A stretch of 64,000 bases of DNA from Chrysoperla carnea (lineage: Eukaryota; Arthropoda; Insecta; Neuroptera; Chrysopidae). The translations under genes were made by a program, and so were the position numbers. The stretch lies in assembly GCF_905475395.1 (NCBI RefSeq), contig NC_058341.1:59713501-59777500 (forward strand). The letters are read 5' to 3'. Below, in pieces: positions 49,266 through 59,445 of the stretch (position 1 is the stretch's first letter; each line of letters starts with the position of its first letter). The notes beneath the pieces are model-generated. The model made no database searches. It saw only the letters and a program-made list of their open reading frames with translations, and had not been told where the DNA came from.

Positions 49266-50060
49266 AAGCATTTATAATATATCTCATACATCAGAATAAC
49301 ACATTACAGTTATAATTTATAAAGATACATATTTTTATAAATTATTTTTAAAAAAATAAATTTAATCTGACATTTTACTGCTCCATCTATGAACCATAAA
49401 TTAAAGATTTCTGTAAAATTTATAATAAAGTACGTAAAACAATTCATGGCCATCTTTTCTGATATACTCAAACAATTGACTGAGTTAATTGTTGAAATAC
49501 CATGTATAGACATCGTGATTAAGGAATATTCCCATTTAATACATGCTTTATAATTTGGGCTAGATTTGCGGCCTCAAGGCTAAACAACGATGTTTACGAA
49601 CAAATGTTTCAAGCAAAAGTTGGTTATTTTGTTATCAGGAACATTTTTTACATTTAAACTTTTGTTCTTTCTCTAATGGTTTACAAGGTAGGTCCCAAAA
49701 CCCAATTGACTTATGTTGCTCATTTACAAAACTCGACCTCACCTTTTACGCCCTTAGCACGCTATAAAAATTTCAGCGTGATATCTCTTTTCATTTTTGA
49801 GTTATCGTGTTGACAAACAGGCGGGCAGGCAATCCAAAATGGACTAATTAGGTGATTTTATGAACACCTGTACCAAAATTTTGTTCGTAGCATCAATATT
49901 TCTTAGCGTTACAAATTTGGGACTAAACTTAGTATACCTTAATATATTTCATATACCTATATATGGTATAGAAATTGAAAACTGTGCATATATTTTAGCT
50001 GTATGTAAAACAATCCCTTTGAGTGTTATGGAAGGAGGATAAGTGAGATCAAGAGAGTTG
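49266..50060 (+). mobile_element. Helitron-like element split by family A
   Basis: The left part (49266-49468) and right part (49973-50055) align with successive parts of the 58386-58815 element: 'tcagaataacacattaca', 'aaagatttctgtaaaattta', 'catggccatcttttctgata', then 'catatattttagctgtatgt' and 'gagtgttatggaaggaggat'. Family A copy 5 lies exactly between, so it inserted into an existing Helitron-like copy. The usual 3' hairpin-CTAG end is not found directly after; a separate mini-element follows. Confidence 0.75.
49469..49972 (+). repeat. Family A repeat, copy 5 (nested)
   Basis: A nearly full-length copy, from 'acaattgactgagttaattg' to 'cctatatatggtata'. Its borders are set by the interruption of the surrounding Helitron-like sequence, which gives the best estimate of the real ends of family A. 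The 60-codon frame at 49860-50042 is a by-product. Confidence 0.88.
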
Positions 50061-50095
50061 GAGGCTTTAAAACGGTGGAAGTATAGATCAAACTA

Positions 50096-50176
50096 GTATA
50101 TTATAAATGTGAAAGTAAGGATGTTTGTTTGTTACGATTTCACACAACACAGTGAGGTGGGCGGGTATCAGACTAG
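50096..50176 (+). mobile_element. Miniature Helitron-like element
   Basis: Only the two ends remain: the 5' 'tatattataaatgtgaaagt' and 'gtttgtttgtta', then the 3' 'gtgaggtgggcgggtatcag' and CTAG|T (50173-50176). At about 80 bp it is an extreme internal deletion of the same element type as 58386-58815. Confidence 0.6.
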
Positions 50177-50649
50177 TAATAATGTGAATTAAATAAGAAT
50201 AAAATAAATTTTTTATATATAATAATATCTAATGGAATACGAGTATCTCTTATAAAACTAATCAACTAATCGGCAATGTATGTAAAAAAAAGGAAAAGTG
50301 ATGAAAATGAAGGTATCCAATCAAGTTCACAATAACATAAGCTCAACACTGGCGAAACATTATTTCAAATTTGGTAATTGTACTTTCAATAATTGTGTAG
50401 GTACGTCACTTCTTGTAATTGCAATAAAAAAAATAACTCGTAAAATAAATACTAAAAGAAAAAAACGCTAGTATTTCCCGTTCTACTTTTGAAAATGGGG
50501 TAAAGAAATTGTATTTTTGACGAATTAACATATTTAGTTTTATTTACATTTCATTTTTCATACAATTTTGCATTTCCTTTTTTCCTTATTAGTATGTAAA
50601 TTTCCCAAAAACGGTAAGATATTTCTTACACTGAAAAAAAAAAATTAAA
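50177..50649. other. Intergenic, no gene seen
   Basis: AT-rich sequence with no supported feature. Confidence 0.5.
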
Positions 50650-50975
50650 ATAATGACAACCTCATCCCGAAGTTGGCCGTTACATAAAGTAAAAGTAAAA
50701 ATACTTTCAAATAATTGCCTAAAGATTGGAACAAGTACAGCTAAATATTTGTATTTACAATTGAATTTAAAATATGAATACATTGATACAAAATCAATGA
50801 AGTGAAATAAACAAATTCATTACTTCTATGAAAGACATTTAATTTAGTTTAAAGTCATGCATTATAGTGATGGAAAATAAAATTATACTTGGTTAGAATA
50901 TATAATCGTGTAAATAAAGCGAACCGATGAATTAATAGTAAATTTCATTACGTTTGCTTTAAATAGAGGATTTGG

Positions 50976-51176
50976 CTATAATAATGATCGCATATCTCTC
51001 ATGTCTAGTCCATAAATGGAATTTCGTGTTTTGATAAAATACTGTTTTCTGAAGGGAAAAAATACAGAGTCCGGAAACTCATTATCAAGCCAAGTTTTTG
51101 CTTCCACTGTATTTTTTCCCTTCAGAAAACAGTATTTTATCAAAACACGAAATTCCTTTTTTTCCATTTTTTTCAC
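50976..51176 (-). pseudogene. mariner transposase, N-terminal remnant
   Basis: It starts with MEKKEFRVLIKYCFLKGKNT (the frame opens with an additional MKK), then VEAKTWLD, the first helix-turn-helix region of mariner transposases. After about 35 residues the frame enters an inverted copy of its own start, so the rest is nonsense. A mirror frame on the plus strand (51016-51222) is caused by the same inversion. Confidence 0.85.
51018..51156. repeat. Perfect 50-bp-arm hairpin in mariner transposase
   Basis: The left arm 51018-51067 and right arm 51107-51156 are exact reverse complements, with a 39-nt loop. The arms begin 'ggaatttcgtgttttgataa', the codons just after the transposase start. The identity implies the inverted duplication is recent or maintained. 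Confidence 0.95.
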
Positions 51177-51461
51177 AATAACAAAAGTTGCTTCACAAAA
51201 GACGCTCTATCTCACAAACTAATTGACTTACAGACGTCAAATTTTGACACGAATCATTTGAAGGTTGGTACTATATAAAAATAATATGCATTTAATACTA
51301 GCGACGCCATCTATGTGTCAGACCGGGGACTTATCAGCCAACCTATTATGTGATTGAGCCAACTACATGAAGATTGTTGTTACTAACTTACAGACAAACT
51401 GCTTATTGATCATTTTTATAATGTATACTATTTTTTGTTATATATGCATCAAGCATTCATT

Positions 51462-51553
51462 AATAGCGCAGTTGGCTAAGCTGTAATGTGACTTCTAAGA
51501 CACTAAAATCAATAATAGTCCATACGTCGCTGGTTCAAATCCGACCATAAGAA
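51462..51553 (+). pseudogene. tRNA-like sequence in family B (copy 2)
   Basis: It contains an A-box/D-arm 'agcgcagttggctaagc' and a B-box/T-arm 'ctggttcaaatccgacc' about 65 nt downstream. A longer middle part includes 'gtgacttctaagacac', which could be an anticodon stem-loop with TCT followed by an intron-like insert. Acceptor stems do not pair convincingly, so it is a tRNA-derived relic or a SINE-type head. Confidence 0.6.
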
Positions 51554-51875
51554 ATCTATCTAATTTTTTTTCTAAATAAACCTATTAGCAGGTATAAACC
51601 TTTTTTTTACCTGCTCATGTAGTTGTGATAATCACATCAGTATTTTGATGTTGATTGTTTAAAACTATGTTGCATTTCAAAACAACAATATTTGAAATTT
51701 TTAGACAGTATATTACTTTCATACAAACAATTCATGCGTTTGTGTCAACTTCACCACTCAATCCCGTACAGTAGTTGTATCACATTCATGGAACCATTCG
51801 CCATATTTGATCTCGTGATGAGGTTGAGATAACCACATATTGGTTGGTATTAAGAATTTTTTTCACCGTTGCTTT

Positions 51876-52104
51876 AAAATGACTATAGTATAGAATATAC
51901 AGTATGAGATTACAACACAACTACTATAATATTATATACTCAACAATTTCCACAAGCATTTATATAATATACAAAACCAACATAACTCATTTAATTCAAA
52001 TAATAATAATCATAATATTATTATTATTATTCCTGTATATATATTTAGAGAATACAGGATTGGAATTCATTCATATTTTTATAAAAATCATTATCACTAC
52101 CGTG
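51876..52104. other. AT-rich spacer with ATT/AAT microsatellite
   Basis: It contains an (ATT)n/(AAT)n tract at about 52000-52033. The 69-codon frame at 51904-52113 is low-complexity and is not a gene. Confidence 0.55.
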
Positions 52105-52690
52105 CGTCCTTAAATGAACTGGCGGAACAAATGAATGTAAACCTGGTATGGGTATTTGCAAGTTCCATTTGCAAACTGCAAGTTGCTCTTCAAAGACGAT
52201 ATCTTAAAAAAGGCCAATCTTAGATGGAGGGAGGAATGTATTAGTACTTGTGGTACTACAAGTATGTAGTACTTGTAGTATGTAGCAGTAGTGGTACTAC
52301 AAGACAGATATATTCTGAGTATAATCGTAGGCGTTCCGAAGATCTTATGTCACTTCCAAGGGCCTCTATTAGCATAGTTGTTGTGGCTATTACAGGGCAG
52401 TGGTTGGGCGGCAGGCATGCTAAACGCCTGGGCCTGGCAGTGTATCACGGCTACCGCAGGAGCTGTCACAGTGGTGAGGAGGAGCAGACAATGTCTCATC
52501 TTCTCTGTCACTACCCGGCTCTTGCCATGAGTCCGTCGACGTCAAAGCACTCCTCCTGTCCTTAAACATCTCCAAATGGTTCAAGGAGTAGTGGCCGGGG
52601 ATGGGCCAACACTTTTTCGGCATCGCACAACGGACCCTATGGTCTAAGTGTGACCCACCCCAGGACAGCCACTCTAACCTAACCTTTGTG
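52105..52690 (+). pseudogene. Non-LTR retrotransposon RNase H / C-terminal fragment
   Basis: The frame near 52110 reads LNELAEQMNVNLVWV, the last conserved block of the RNase H domain found in several LINE clades. After a gap and a short 'gtagtacttgtagtatgtag' expansion comes TRQIYSEYNRRRSEDLMSLP, then ITGQWLGG and MSHLLCHYPAL. This is the C-terminal cysteine/histidine region, in which one expected cysteine is Tyr. The frame is open from 52248 to 52565, then shifts. It ends near 'ctctaacctaacc'. GC content is clearly above the surroundings. It is a dead fragment. Confidence 0.8.
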
Positions 52691-53139
52691 GACACCATTT
52701 TTGTACATTCAAATAGTAACACCAATTATCACCTAAGGAATCCTAATCTGGTGGAAATCTTTTAATAATGAGATAAACAGAGAGAACCTGACTATGGTAG
52801 AAAGACTTAAGTGTAGAAAGGCTGGTAGCCTTAGAAACCACACAGACAAAGAACAAGACAGCTATAGATGTACTGGCCTGTACCTGCACTTGAACAGTCC
52901 ATAAACTCTTGAATAAACAGTCCAAAACGGTCCGAAACATCGGACAAGACCGTTTAGCTATAGATATACAAGCATAGCGGTATATTTGGAATCATACGAT
53001 AATGAGGAACAGGCTTAGGTATTTATTGGATTTAATATAATATTTAGAAGGATGTACTTTGGTAAGGGTGAGGTTAAGCAAAGATTACCAAGTTACAAAA
53101 GTTACTTAAAAGACATTTTAAATAATATTTGATCAATTT
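52691..53139. other. Intergenic, no gene seen
   Basis: It includes 'aaacagtccaaaacggtccg', a local near-repeat. A 65-codon minus-strand frame (52743-52940) has no recognisable feature. Confidence 0.45.
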
Positions 53140-53760
53140 TGGGTAGGGTTGATTTGACCACTTTTGACAATTTCATCCCCTCCAGCTCCACGGCTCCAGG
53201 GGGAAAGGTCCCAGAGGGTAGTTATGTCAAACCTAGGACCTTGTTGATATAAACCCTGATACGAAGTTTCACTACTGTCCCCTCAGCCTCTCCCTACAAA
53301 ATCCCATTTTCCTATATTTGGAAAGGTTTTCCCTAGGGTGTGGGCCTTCTCGTATTTTCCCGAATATGTGACTTATACCAATGATAGGAACACCTTAAGA
53401 TCTAGCCTTGTGCCCAGTTTAATCGAAATCGTTAGAGCCGTTTTTGAGAAAACCCCAAAAATCCTGTTTTGGCCTAGAGGGAAGCTTGAAAAAAGGCCTA
53501 GGGAAAAAATGAAAGAATCGTCTGGAATTTTGACTATACTGAACCTATGTACCGAGTTTAAGAAAAATCGGTTGAAAATTGAAGGCTCCAGCTTGGTAAC
53601 AGACATACCGACATACCGACGGACGCAACATTTTAAAAAAATACTTTTTTGGAATCAGGGACCCTCTAAACGTGTATTTTCGTTGAAAACCCGATATCGA
53701 TTTGTTTTCGATCGCAATACTTTATTATATTTATAATATAATAAAGTAAAAAGCCGCATC
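53140..53760 (+). repeat. Transposon-like repeat, GC-richer
   Basis: The text style ('ccgagtttaagaaaaatcgg', 'accgacataccgacggacgc', 'gaatcagggaccctctaaac', 'gaaaacccgatatcgattt') is that of a dispersed element rather than a gene. The 132-codon frame at 53338-53736 shows no domain and crosses these non-coding-looking motifs. No second copy is visible in this window. Confidence 0.5.
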
Positions 53761-54441
53761 TTTCTAACATATATAGAAGAGAAAAGGTAGTTTTGGGGAT
53801 GTTTTTTCCATTTTCGAGAGGTTGCGACGCATATCTCAAAATTTTCAAAGTTTTTACTTATCGAATGAAAAAAACTCCATCTTTCTAATCTGAATAAAAG
53901 TGAAAAGGGTAGTTTTAAGAGTGTTTTTCCTTTTATCGGGAAATAGATTTATAGACTATGAAGACGAAGGTTTCTGCTTTATTTATTAGTATTTAATTTT
54001 AATGTAATAGAAACATTAAATTTTTGTGATTCATATTTGCTGTTAAAAAGATAACTTTTTTCATTACATTTATCAAACTCAAAGTTTTTTGTTTGTGTGC
54101 CCCTTTTTGTCCGGTAAAATTTTTTGTAACAGGGTAAAGTTAAACTATTGTATAACATGTTTATGAAAAAAAATCTTACGCGAACTCGCGCCTTTTCTTT
54201 TAAGACTAAAATAAGGATAGAGATTAAGATAGTTTAATAAGTCAAAAGTCAAAAAAAGGAACAAGCACTTCTTCAGTGAAAATTGTTAACTTATTATTCT
54301 AAAATGACCTTACGTGGTAACAAAAGCGAGCATAGATAGGAAAAAAGTGACTGAAAAGCAAAAAAAAAATTGAATAAGAAAACGAAATAATTGGGTTTGA
54401 AGGCGAATATGATGAAAACAATTATGACATAAATTTTTTTA
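53761..54441. other. Intergenic, no gene seen
   Basis: A direct repeat of about 70 bp ('gcatctttctaacatatata' near 53756 and 'catctttctaatctgaataa' near 53878, each followed by a 'ggtagtttt..g.gtgtttttcc' block) marks a small decayed tandem. Otherwise AT-rich. Confidence 0.5.
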
Positions 54442-54597
54442 TTATTGCCAAATAAAAGGTACTTCTGCATCTAAATAGTCTTTTGAATCAATTTTGAGCA
54501 TAAAACTCCCTTCATTATATTTGTCCGGAAATTTGGTATAATACTCCATTTCTTCCAACATGCTCGCGTGCATTTTTGTATAAATAATTACGGGCAT
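54442..54597 (-). CDS. Possible small ORF, 51 codons
   Basis: A minus-strand frame from ATG at 54595-54597 to TAA at 54442-54444. It encodes MPVIIYTKMHASMLEEMEYY followed by a charged stretch ending EVPFIWQ. The amino-acid mix is much more protein-like than other short frames here. It could be the last exon of a gene lying toward higher coordinates, or a relic. I see no homologous family, no clear acceptor and no conserved copy, so this is tentative. Confidence 0.25.
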   Translation of the reverse strand: MPVIIYTKMHASMLEEMEYYTKFPDKYNEGSFMLKIDSKDYLDAEVPFIWQ

Positions 54598-55129
54598 GTC
54601 TCACAACGTGTGGTTTTATGATTTACACAAGTTAATCAGCCACAAGTTCTTTTTCTTTTACGTTAAGGAATATAAATCCAATCCTGTTTACCGCAATACA
54701 ATAATGATGGTGTTATTTCACTTGAATCCACTACAGCCGTTGCAACTGAACTAACTCAATGAGCGAGCAAACTAAGTTGATGTATTTATATTGTGCTTGT
54801 ATTTTATAAAGCTCATAAATAATTCATATCAATTATCATTTGTTTATATATGCTTCTCCCTAATTTCTATCAACTTGATAACAACTATTACTCTCTTATC
54901 TTATTGGTCAATATCATAACCACAAATAAAAAATATGATATTTTTTATTTCTATTACTTTTACAACAACAAAAAGATTACAAATGGTTCCACACAAATTT
55001 CTTTTCGAAGCAAGTGTTTACATTCCAAAAAAACCGTATCCATAAATTTTGCTTCGTTAAATATCGATAAATTTTGTGTCCGATTTCGTGTTCAAATCAC
55101 AGATTATAATTAATTACATAAATAAATGA
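54598..55129. other. Intergenic, no gene supported
   Basis: An 87-codon frame at 54850-55113 is AT-driven with no feature. Nothing else is recognised. Confidence 0.45.
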
Positions 55130-55640
55130 AAACAAACACTTGACTGAGTTAATTGTTGAAATACCATGTATAGACAGTGTTGATTACCAGCCATACATAC
55201 ATGTCACACACACATGATTGATACTCCCATATAAAATATACTATACAATATTCGAACCTAATTTGTACCCTCATGGGTAAACAGTAATGTTTTCGAAAAA
55301 ATGTTTCAAACTAAAGTTGTTTATTTTTTTATAAAAACATTTCTTACATTTAAACTTCTGTTCTATGTCTAACGGTTTGTAAGATGGGTTTTACAGACCC
55401 AAGACCCAATTGATCTATGTTACTCATTTACGATCCCGACCTCACTTTTTACGACCTGAGCACGCTGTAAAAATTGCAACTTGATATTTTTTTCGTTTTT
55501 GTGTTATCGTAATGACAGGCGTGCAGATTTTATGAAGACCTATACCAAAATTTTGTTCATAGCATCAATATTTTTAAGCGTTACAAACTTGGGACTAAAC
55601 TTAGTATACCTTGACATATTTCATATACATGGAACCTATA
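55130..55640 (+). repeat. Family A repeat, copy 6
   Basis: It runs from 'cttgactgagttaattgttg' to 'ttgggactaaacttagtata' and the AT-rich end. It has a deletion of about 25 bp in the 'gacagacggacggac' region compared with copy 1. Confidence 0.88.
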
Positions 55641-57737
55641 ATAAATAGGCAATTCTACTGTACATGAAATGTTGTCATAAAAGCCCCCTGAAGTAAGGCA
55701 CTTACAGTGAACAATTTAAAAAAAATGGCGGGAATTAGGTACTATTTGAATTATTTCTAATCAGTTTATCTTTTTTTTTAATGTTTTTGTATTTATTTAT
55801 CTTCTAATAAAATAAAGTGAATTTTTTTAAATAAAATAACAAGTATTTATTGCAAAATTTAAAACAAAATAGCATTTATTTTAATATTAACATTATTATT
55901 AACAATTATTTACTAGTTTAATGTAAGTTAATTGCAATGTCCAACCATTTTAATTCGTTAATAGTCCAATAACAATCACAAGTAAACACGATCTAAAGGT
56001 AATCAACACGATTAACAAGACCTAAACATTAAAATAAACTCCTAAGCTAAATTAAATAATTAGTTAATGAATAGAGACACAATGAAAACGGCCTAAACAC
56101 TTAAATAAAGTCCTACACAAATGGCCCACAAAATGTTAATAAATGCAATCAATTGAGAATACACACAAAGAAACTTAACGAATTTTAACGACATACAAAC
56201 GAATTTTGAAAGACGTATTGTTTATTTAGTTAAAAATATATAAAATATTGTTTCCCCAACAACCATTGAAATAGGTAAATTATTATCCAAACTAATAGAT
56301 GGCCCTACACGATTACAAAGTGTGGAGCCACCTGGAGTAAAGCACCTTCAGAAAACTAAAATAGTAAAAAAATTTCAAAAAGTTGCAGATCTGTTTTAAA
56401 TTTAAAATTTTTTATTTATACTTTTTAGTCAGTTTTTGCAATTCACAACTCAGCATTAAAGTCTCTGAATGAACAATAAATCACCCCTATTTCCCCACCC
56501 TTAGAGACTACTCTGTAAAAGGTTATGCGTGATCGTACATTTAAAAAAACCATACACGTTGACTTGAGAACCTCCTCTGTTTTGTTTTTTCGTCGGTTAA
56601 AAAACAGAGTTTAATTCGAGTGATTTCTTACTGGGGAAGAAGCTTTTTCATGTGAAATCTTTGAAAACAAAATTAATCACAAAGGCACTGTGAATGAAAA
56701 AGCACCGATTTTAATGAAACTTTTTTTACGTGTTTATAAGACCTCAAAGAACATTCAGCTAACTTAATCTAGTCATAACGGGGCATATATACGGGAACGG
56801 GAATTATCGGTAGTTAATGGACTTGAACAGCAGAAATAAGTCGTTTAATGCGCATTCGCTATTATACTGATGCATAATAAAAAATTACATTACGTTATTG
56901 TGTCTTTTTCTTAATTTTTCTGTTGGCACAAAATATTTTAGTGAATGCCTAAAAAAAGTGAATGCCTATTAAATCGCTTATTTTTCCTGAACAAGCCTTT
57001 ATAAGCCAATAATAAGCCTTTTCGTCATATCAATAGTTTTTTATTTAACAATTCTAATAAAATATTTGTTGGAACTGATTTAATTGGATTTTTTCTGTGC
57101 CAAATTCAATTCAATTTGCTTTTTATATTGTTCACTTAAGCTAATAAAGTTATTTCGGCGTTTTTTTATTTCTTCATTAATTTTATCCTAGTTATAATTA
57201 GGAAAGTAAATTTATAAATTTATACAGAATGCTAAAAGAATACTCCAAAATTACTCAGGAAAAAAATTTAAATATAAAAGTTAGGAGGGTTCAAAAAGTT
57301 TTACTGGGGTATGTTTACATGTTTCGAAGAAAAATTTTTTTTATATTATCCTGTATACAAGAACTTTGAAAATCGACTTCAAGGTCATCCCTCAGTAAAA
57401 TTATTTGATCTTTGGTCCCTTTAACTATTGCATTTAATTGTTCTTTAAAACCATTATTTCCATTTAATTTTGAGGTACCAGTATTTTCTTACACTCAAAA
57501 TACCAAGGTAATATTTTCTTTTTTTCACGGTATGCTTTACTATGAGTAGAAAAGTAGCAAATAGGAAAAGATAGTTTTATAAAAATATACTAAGACTATC
57601 TTTTTCTTCTTACACTGTATTAAGCCGTGACAACCCCTGGCGGCTTCTAGTGTCAAATTTGATCACATGGTATAATTTCGATCGGATTGCCATCTACAGT
57701 GGTAAAGTAGTTTCGGAGTTTATGTGTCGGATTTAAG
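55641..57737. other. Intergenic, no gene seen
   Basis: AT-rich. 'cctgaagtaaggcacttaca' near 55690 and 'cctggagtaaagcaccttca' near 56333 are similar and might be the flanks of one old insertion. No coding frame is supported. Confidence 0.45.
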
Positions 57738-58170
57738 ATGGGTTACATTTTTTAAGATACTTAACCGAAATCTGAACTTTGAACTCAACCTACTACAAAT
57801 TGATAAAAAGGGCCGATTCTTAATATTTTGCCTAGCATCAGAGGGATATCTGATATAAAAAAAAACAAAATTATAAAAAAACGTTACTCAAAATATTTTT
57901 TATACCCATATACCGATTTTTTAATTTTATTTTTTAAGTTTTAGTAGTGTTATGTATTCAAATATATCAATAACTTCTATTAATTTTCAGTGTAGACCAA
58001 AATAATTAAAATATTAAAAATGCGTATTTTGGCATAAAAATCGGTATATGGATAATTTGTTTCGATATCCCTAACGCTAGGCAAAATATTAAGAATCCGC
58101 CCTATTTTTCATGTTTTAGTAGGCTAAATTTGAAGTTCAGTTAAGTATCTTAAAAATGTGACCTATTACC
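57738..58170. repeat. Foldback element (family H)
   Basis: The arms 57738-57920 and 58035-58170 are inverted copies, pairing 'taagatacttaaccgaaatc', 'ggccgattcttaatattttg', 'cctagcatcagagggatatc' and 'cccatataccgatttttt' with their imperfect complements. The loop is about 115 nt. There is no second copy in this window. Confidence 0.85.
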
Positions 58171-58385
58171 TTGTATGATTGTCCAAAATTTCATATCAAT
58201 ATTCTTATAAATAACGAAAATATGAGGATGTGTTCATCTTAAAGGTAAAAAAATGTTGATAAAAACAATTATAAAGCTGAAATTATTTGAGCTTCAATTA
58301 ATTAACGCTGGTATCATTTACTTGACGATAAAAATGTTATATCGAAATCAGACAGTAGGTGCGCTTGTTAAATATTATTTAGTAA
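58171..58385. other. Short intergenic spacer
   Basis: AT-rich. The 76-codon frame starting at 58253 runs into the Helitron-like element and its TTTG microsatellite, so it is not a gene. Confidence 0.5.
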
Positions 58386-58815
58386 TCTCTATATATTATA
58401 AATGCAAAAGTAAGCATGTTTGTTTGTTTGTTTGTTTGTTTGTTTGTTACACTTTCATTCTAAAACTAGCGAATGGTTTTTAATGAAACTGTACAGCAGT
58501 ATAGCTCAAATATCAGAATAACACATGAGATATAATTTATAAAGATATATTAATAAAAAAATAAATTTAATTTGACATTACCATAAATTACAGATTTCTG
58601 TAAAAATAGTCAATATAAAATATTTCACGGCCATCTTCAACGTGATATACTCAATGAATAATTACTATTATACGTTTAAAAAAATAGAAAACCATACATA
58701 TATTTTACCGGTGTAAAACAATCCTTACCATTATTTCGAGTGTTATAGAAAGGGGATAAGCGAGAGCAATTTTTATCAATCTTAAACCCAGCGAAGCGGT
58801 TGGGTATCACTCTAG
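58386..58815 (+). mobile_element. Non-autonomous Helitron-like element, complete ends
   Basis: The 5' end reads A|TCTCTATATATTATAAATGC. A (TTTG)n tract lies at 58418-58448. The 3' end has the hairpin 'cccagcgaagcggttggg', 'tatcact' and CTAG (58812-58815) followed by T. These are the expected Helitron features (TC start, subterminal hairpin, CTRR end, A-T insertion). At about 430 bp without coding sequence, it depends on an autonomous relative. Confidence 0.78.
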
Positions 58816-59114
58816 TTATTTATAAAACATTATAATATAAATATTATGTTAATATAACTATACTAATATAACATATTATGTTAATATAACTATTTGTTGT
58901 TATTGTTAAATATAACCTCTTTGGTTGTTATAGATCCAAATAGGTTAGGGATTAACATAGATCGGTAAGTCACCTTGACGCTTGACGCTCAGATTTGACA
59001 CTGCTTTTTATGTAGATGGCACTCTGATCGAAATTATACTGAATGTAATCAAATTTGACGCTAAAAGCTAGCGTCATCATGAAAACACACTTAAAGGAAA
59101 CAAACATATACGTA
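58816..59114. other. Short intergenic spacer
   Basis: It contains near-repeats of 'tatgttaatataactat' (58855-58895). The 75-codon and 63-codon minus-strand frames (58970-59282) have no recognisable feature. Confidence 0.45.
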
Positions 59115-59445
59115 TATGGTATACAGAAAGTTCGATTTACATCTAGGCATATAAATATCACGAGTATGAAGGAGAATACATGCGTTAAGCAATGCATCTA
59201 AGTAAGAGGTATTATATACATGTGTTGAAGCTTCGATATGCGTTGTGATAGTTGTAAGACGTTTGGAGAGTGGGAGTTTCATAGTTGAATAGATGAACTA
59301 CAACAGATAAGCCACGATACAAGTTACTTTTGAAATTTCATATAACACCCATAATACCTCTTAGATGCATTGCATAACGCATTTATTGTGTCATACTCAT
59401 GATATTTATATGCCTAAATGTAAATCGAACATTCTGTATATACAT
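59115..59445. repeat. Family E foldback element, copy 3
   Basis: The arms (59115-59214 and 59351-59445) are inverted copies containing 'ttcgatttacatctaggcat', 'ataaatatcacgagtatga' and 'aagcaatgcatctaagtaag'. The roughly 135-bp centre shares 'tttggagagtgggagttt' with copy 2. The left arm equals the solo arm at 9128-9211. Confidence 0.9.

Larger units (their letters stand above)
50895..51345 (-). mobile_element. mariner fragment with 5' terminal repeat
   Basis: On the minus strand it begins TA-GGTTGGCTGATAAGTCCCCG, a typical mariner terminal inverted repeat, then a leader and the transposase start. It interrupts family B. The opposite boundary, near 50895 ('tacttggttagaa' on the plus strand), is inferred from where family B resumes and only weakly resembles a terminal repeat. 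Most of the element is deleted. Confidence 0.8.
50650..51875 (-). repeat. Large dispersed repeat (family B), copy 2
   Basis: The reverse-strand counterpart of 43655-45275. It lacks that copy's 920-bp insertion and instead carries its own insertion at about 50895-51345 (a mariner fragment). Outside the insertions the copies align end to end, giving an ancestral unit of roughly 700-800 bp. Confidence 0.87.

Noticed and set aside
51016-51222. Plus-strand frame resembling a mariner N-terminus
   Set aside because: Produced by the inverted duplication of the minus-strand mariner start; it has no leader or terminal repeat of its own.
53338-53736. 132-codon plus-strand frame
   Set aside because: Crosses motifs typical of non-coding transposon sequence and shows no domain.
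58418-58448. TTTG tract as a regulatory element
   Set aside because: It is the internal microsatellite of a Helitron-like element, with shorter versions in related copies.
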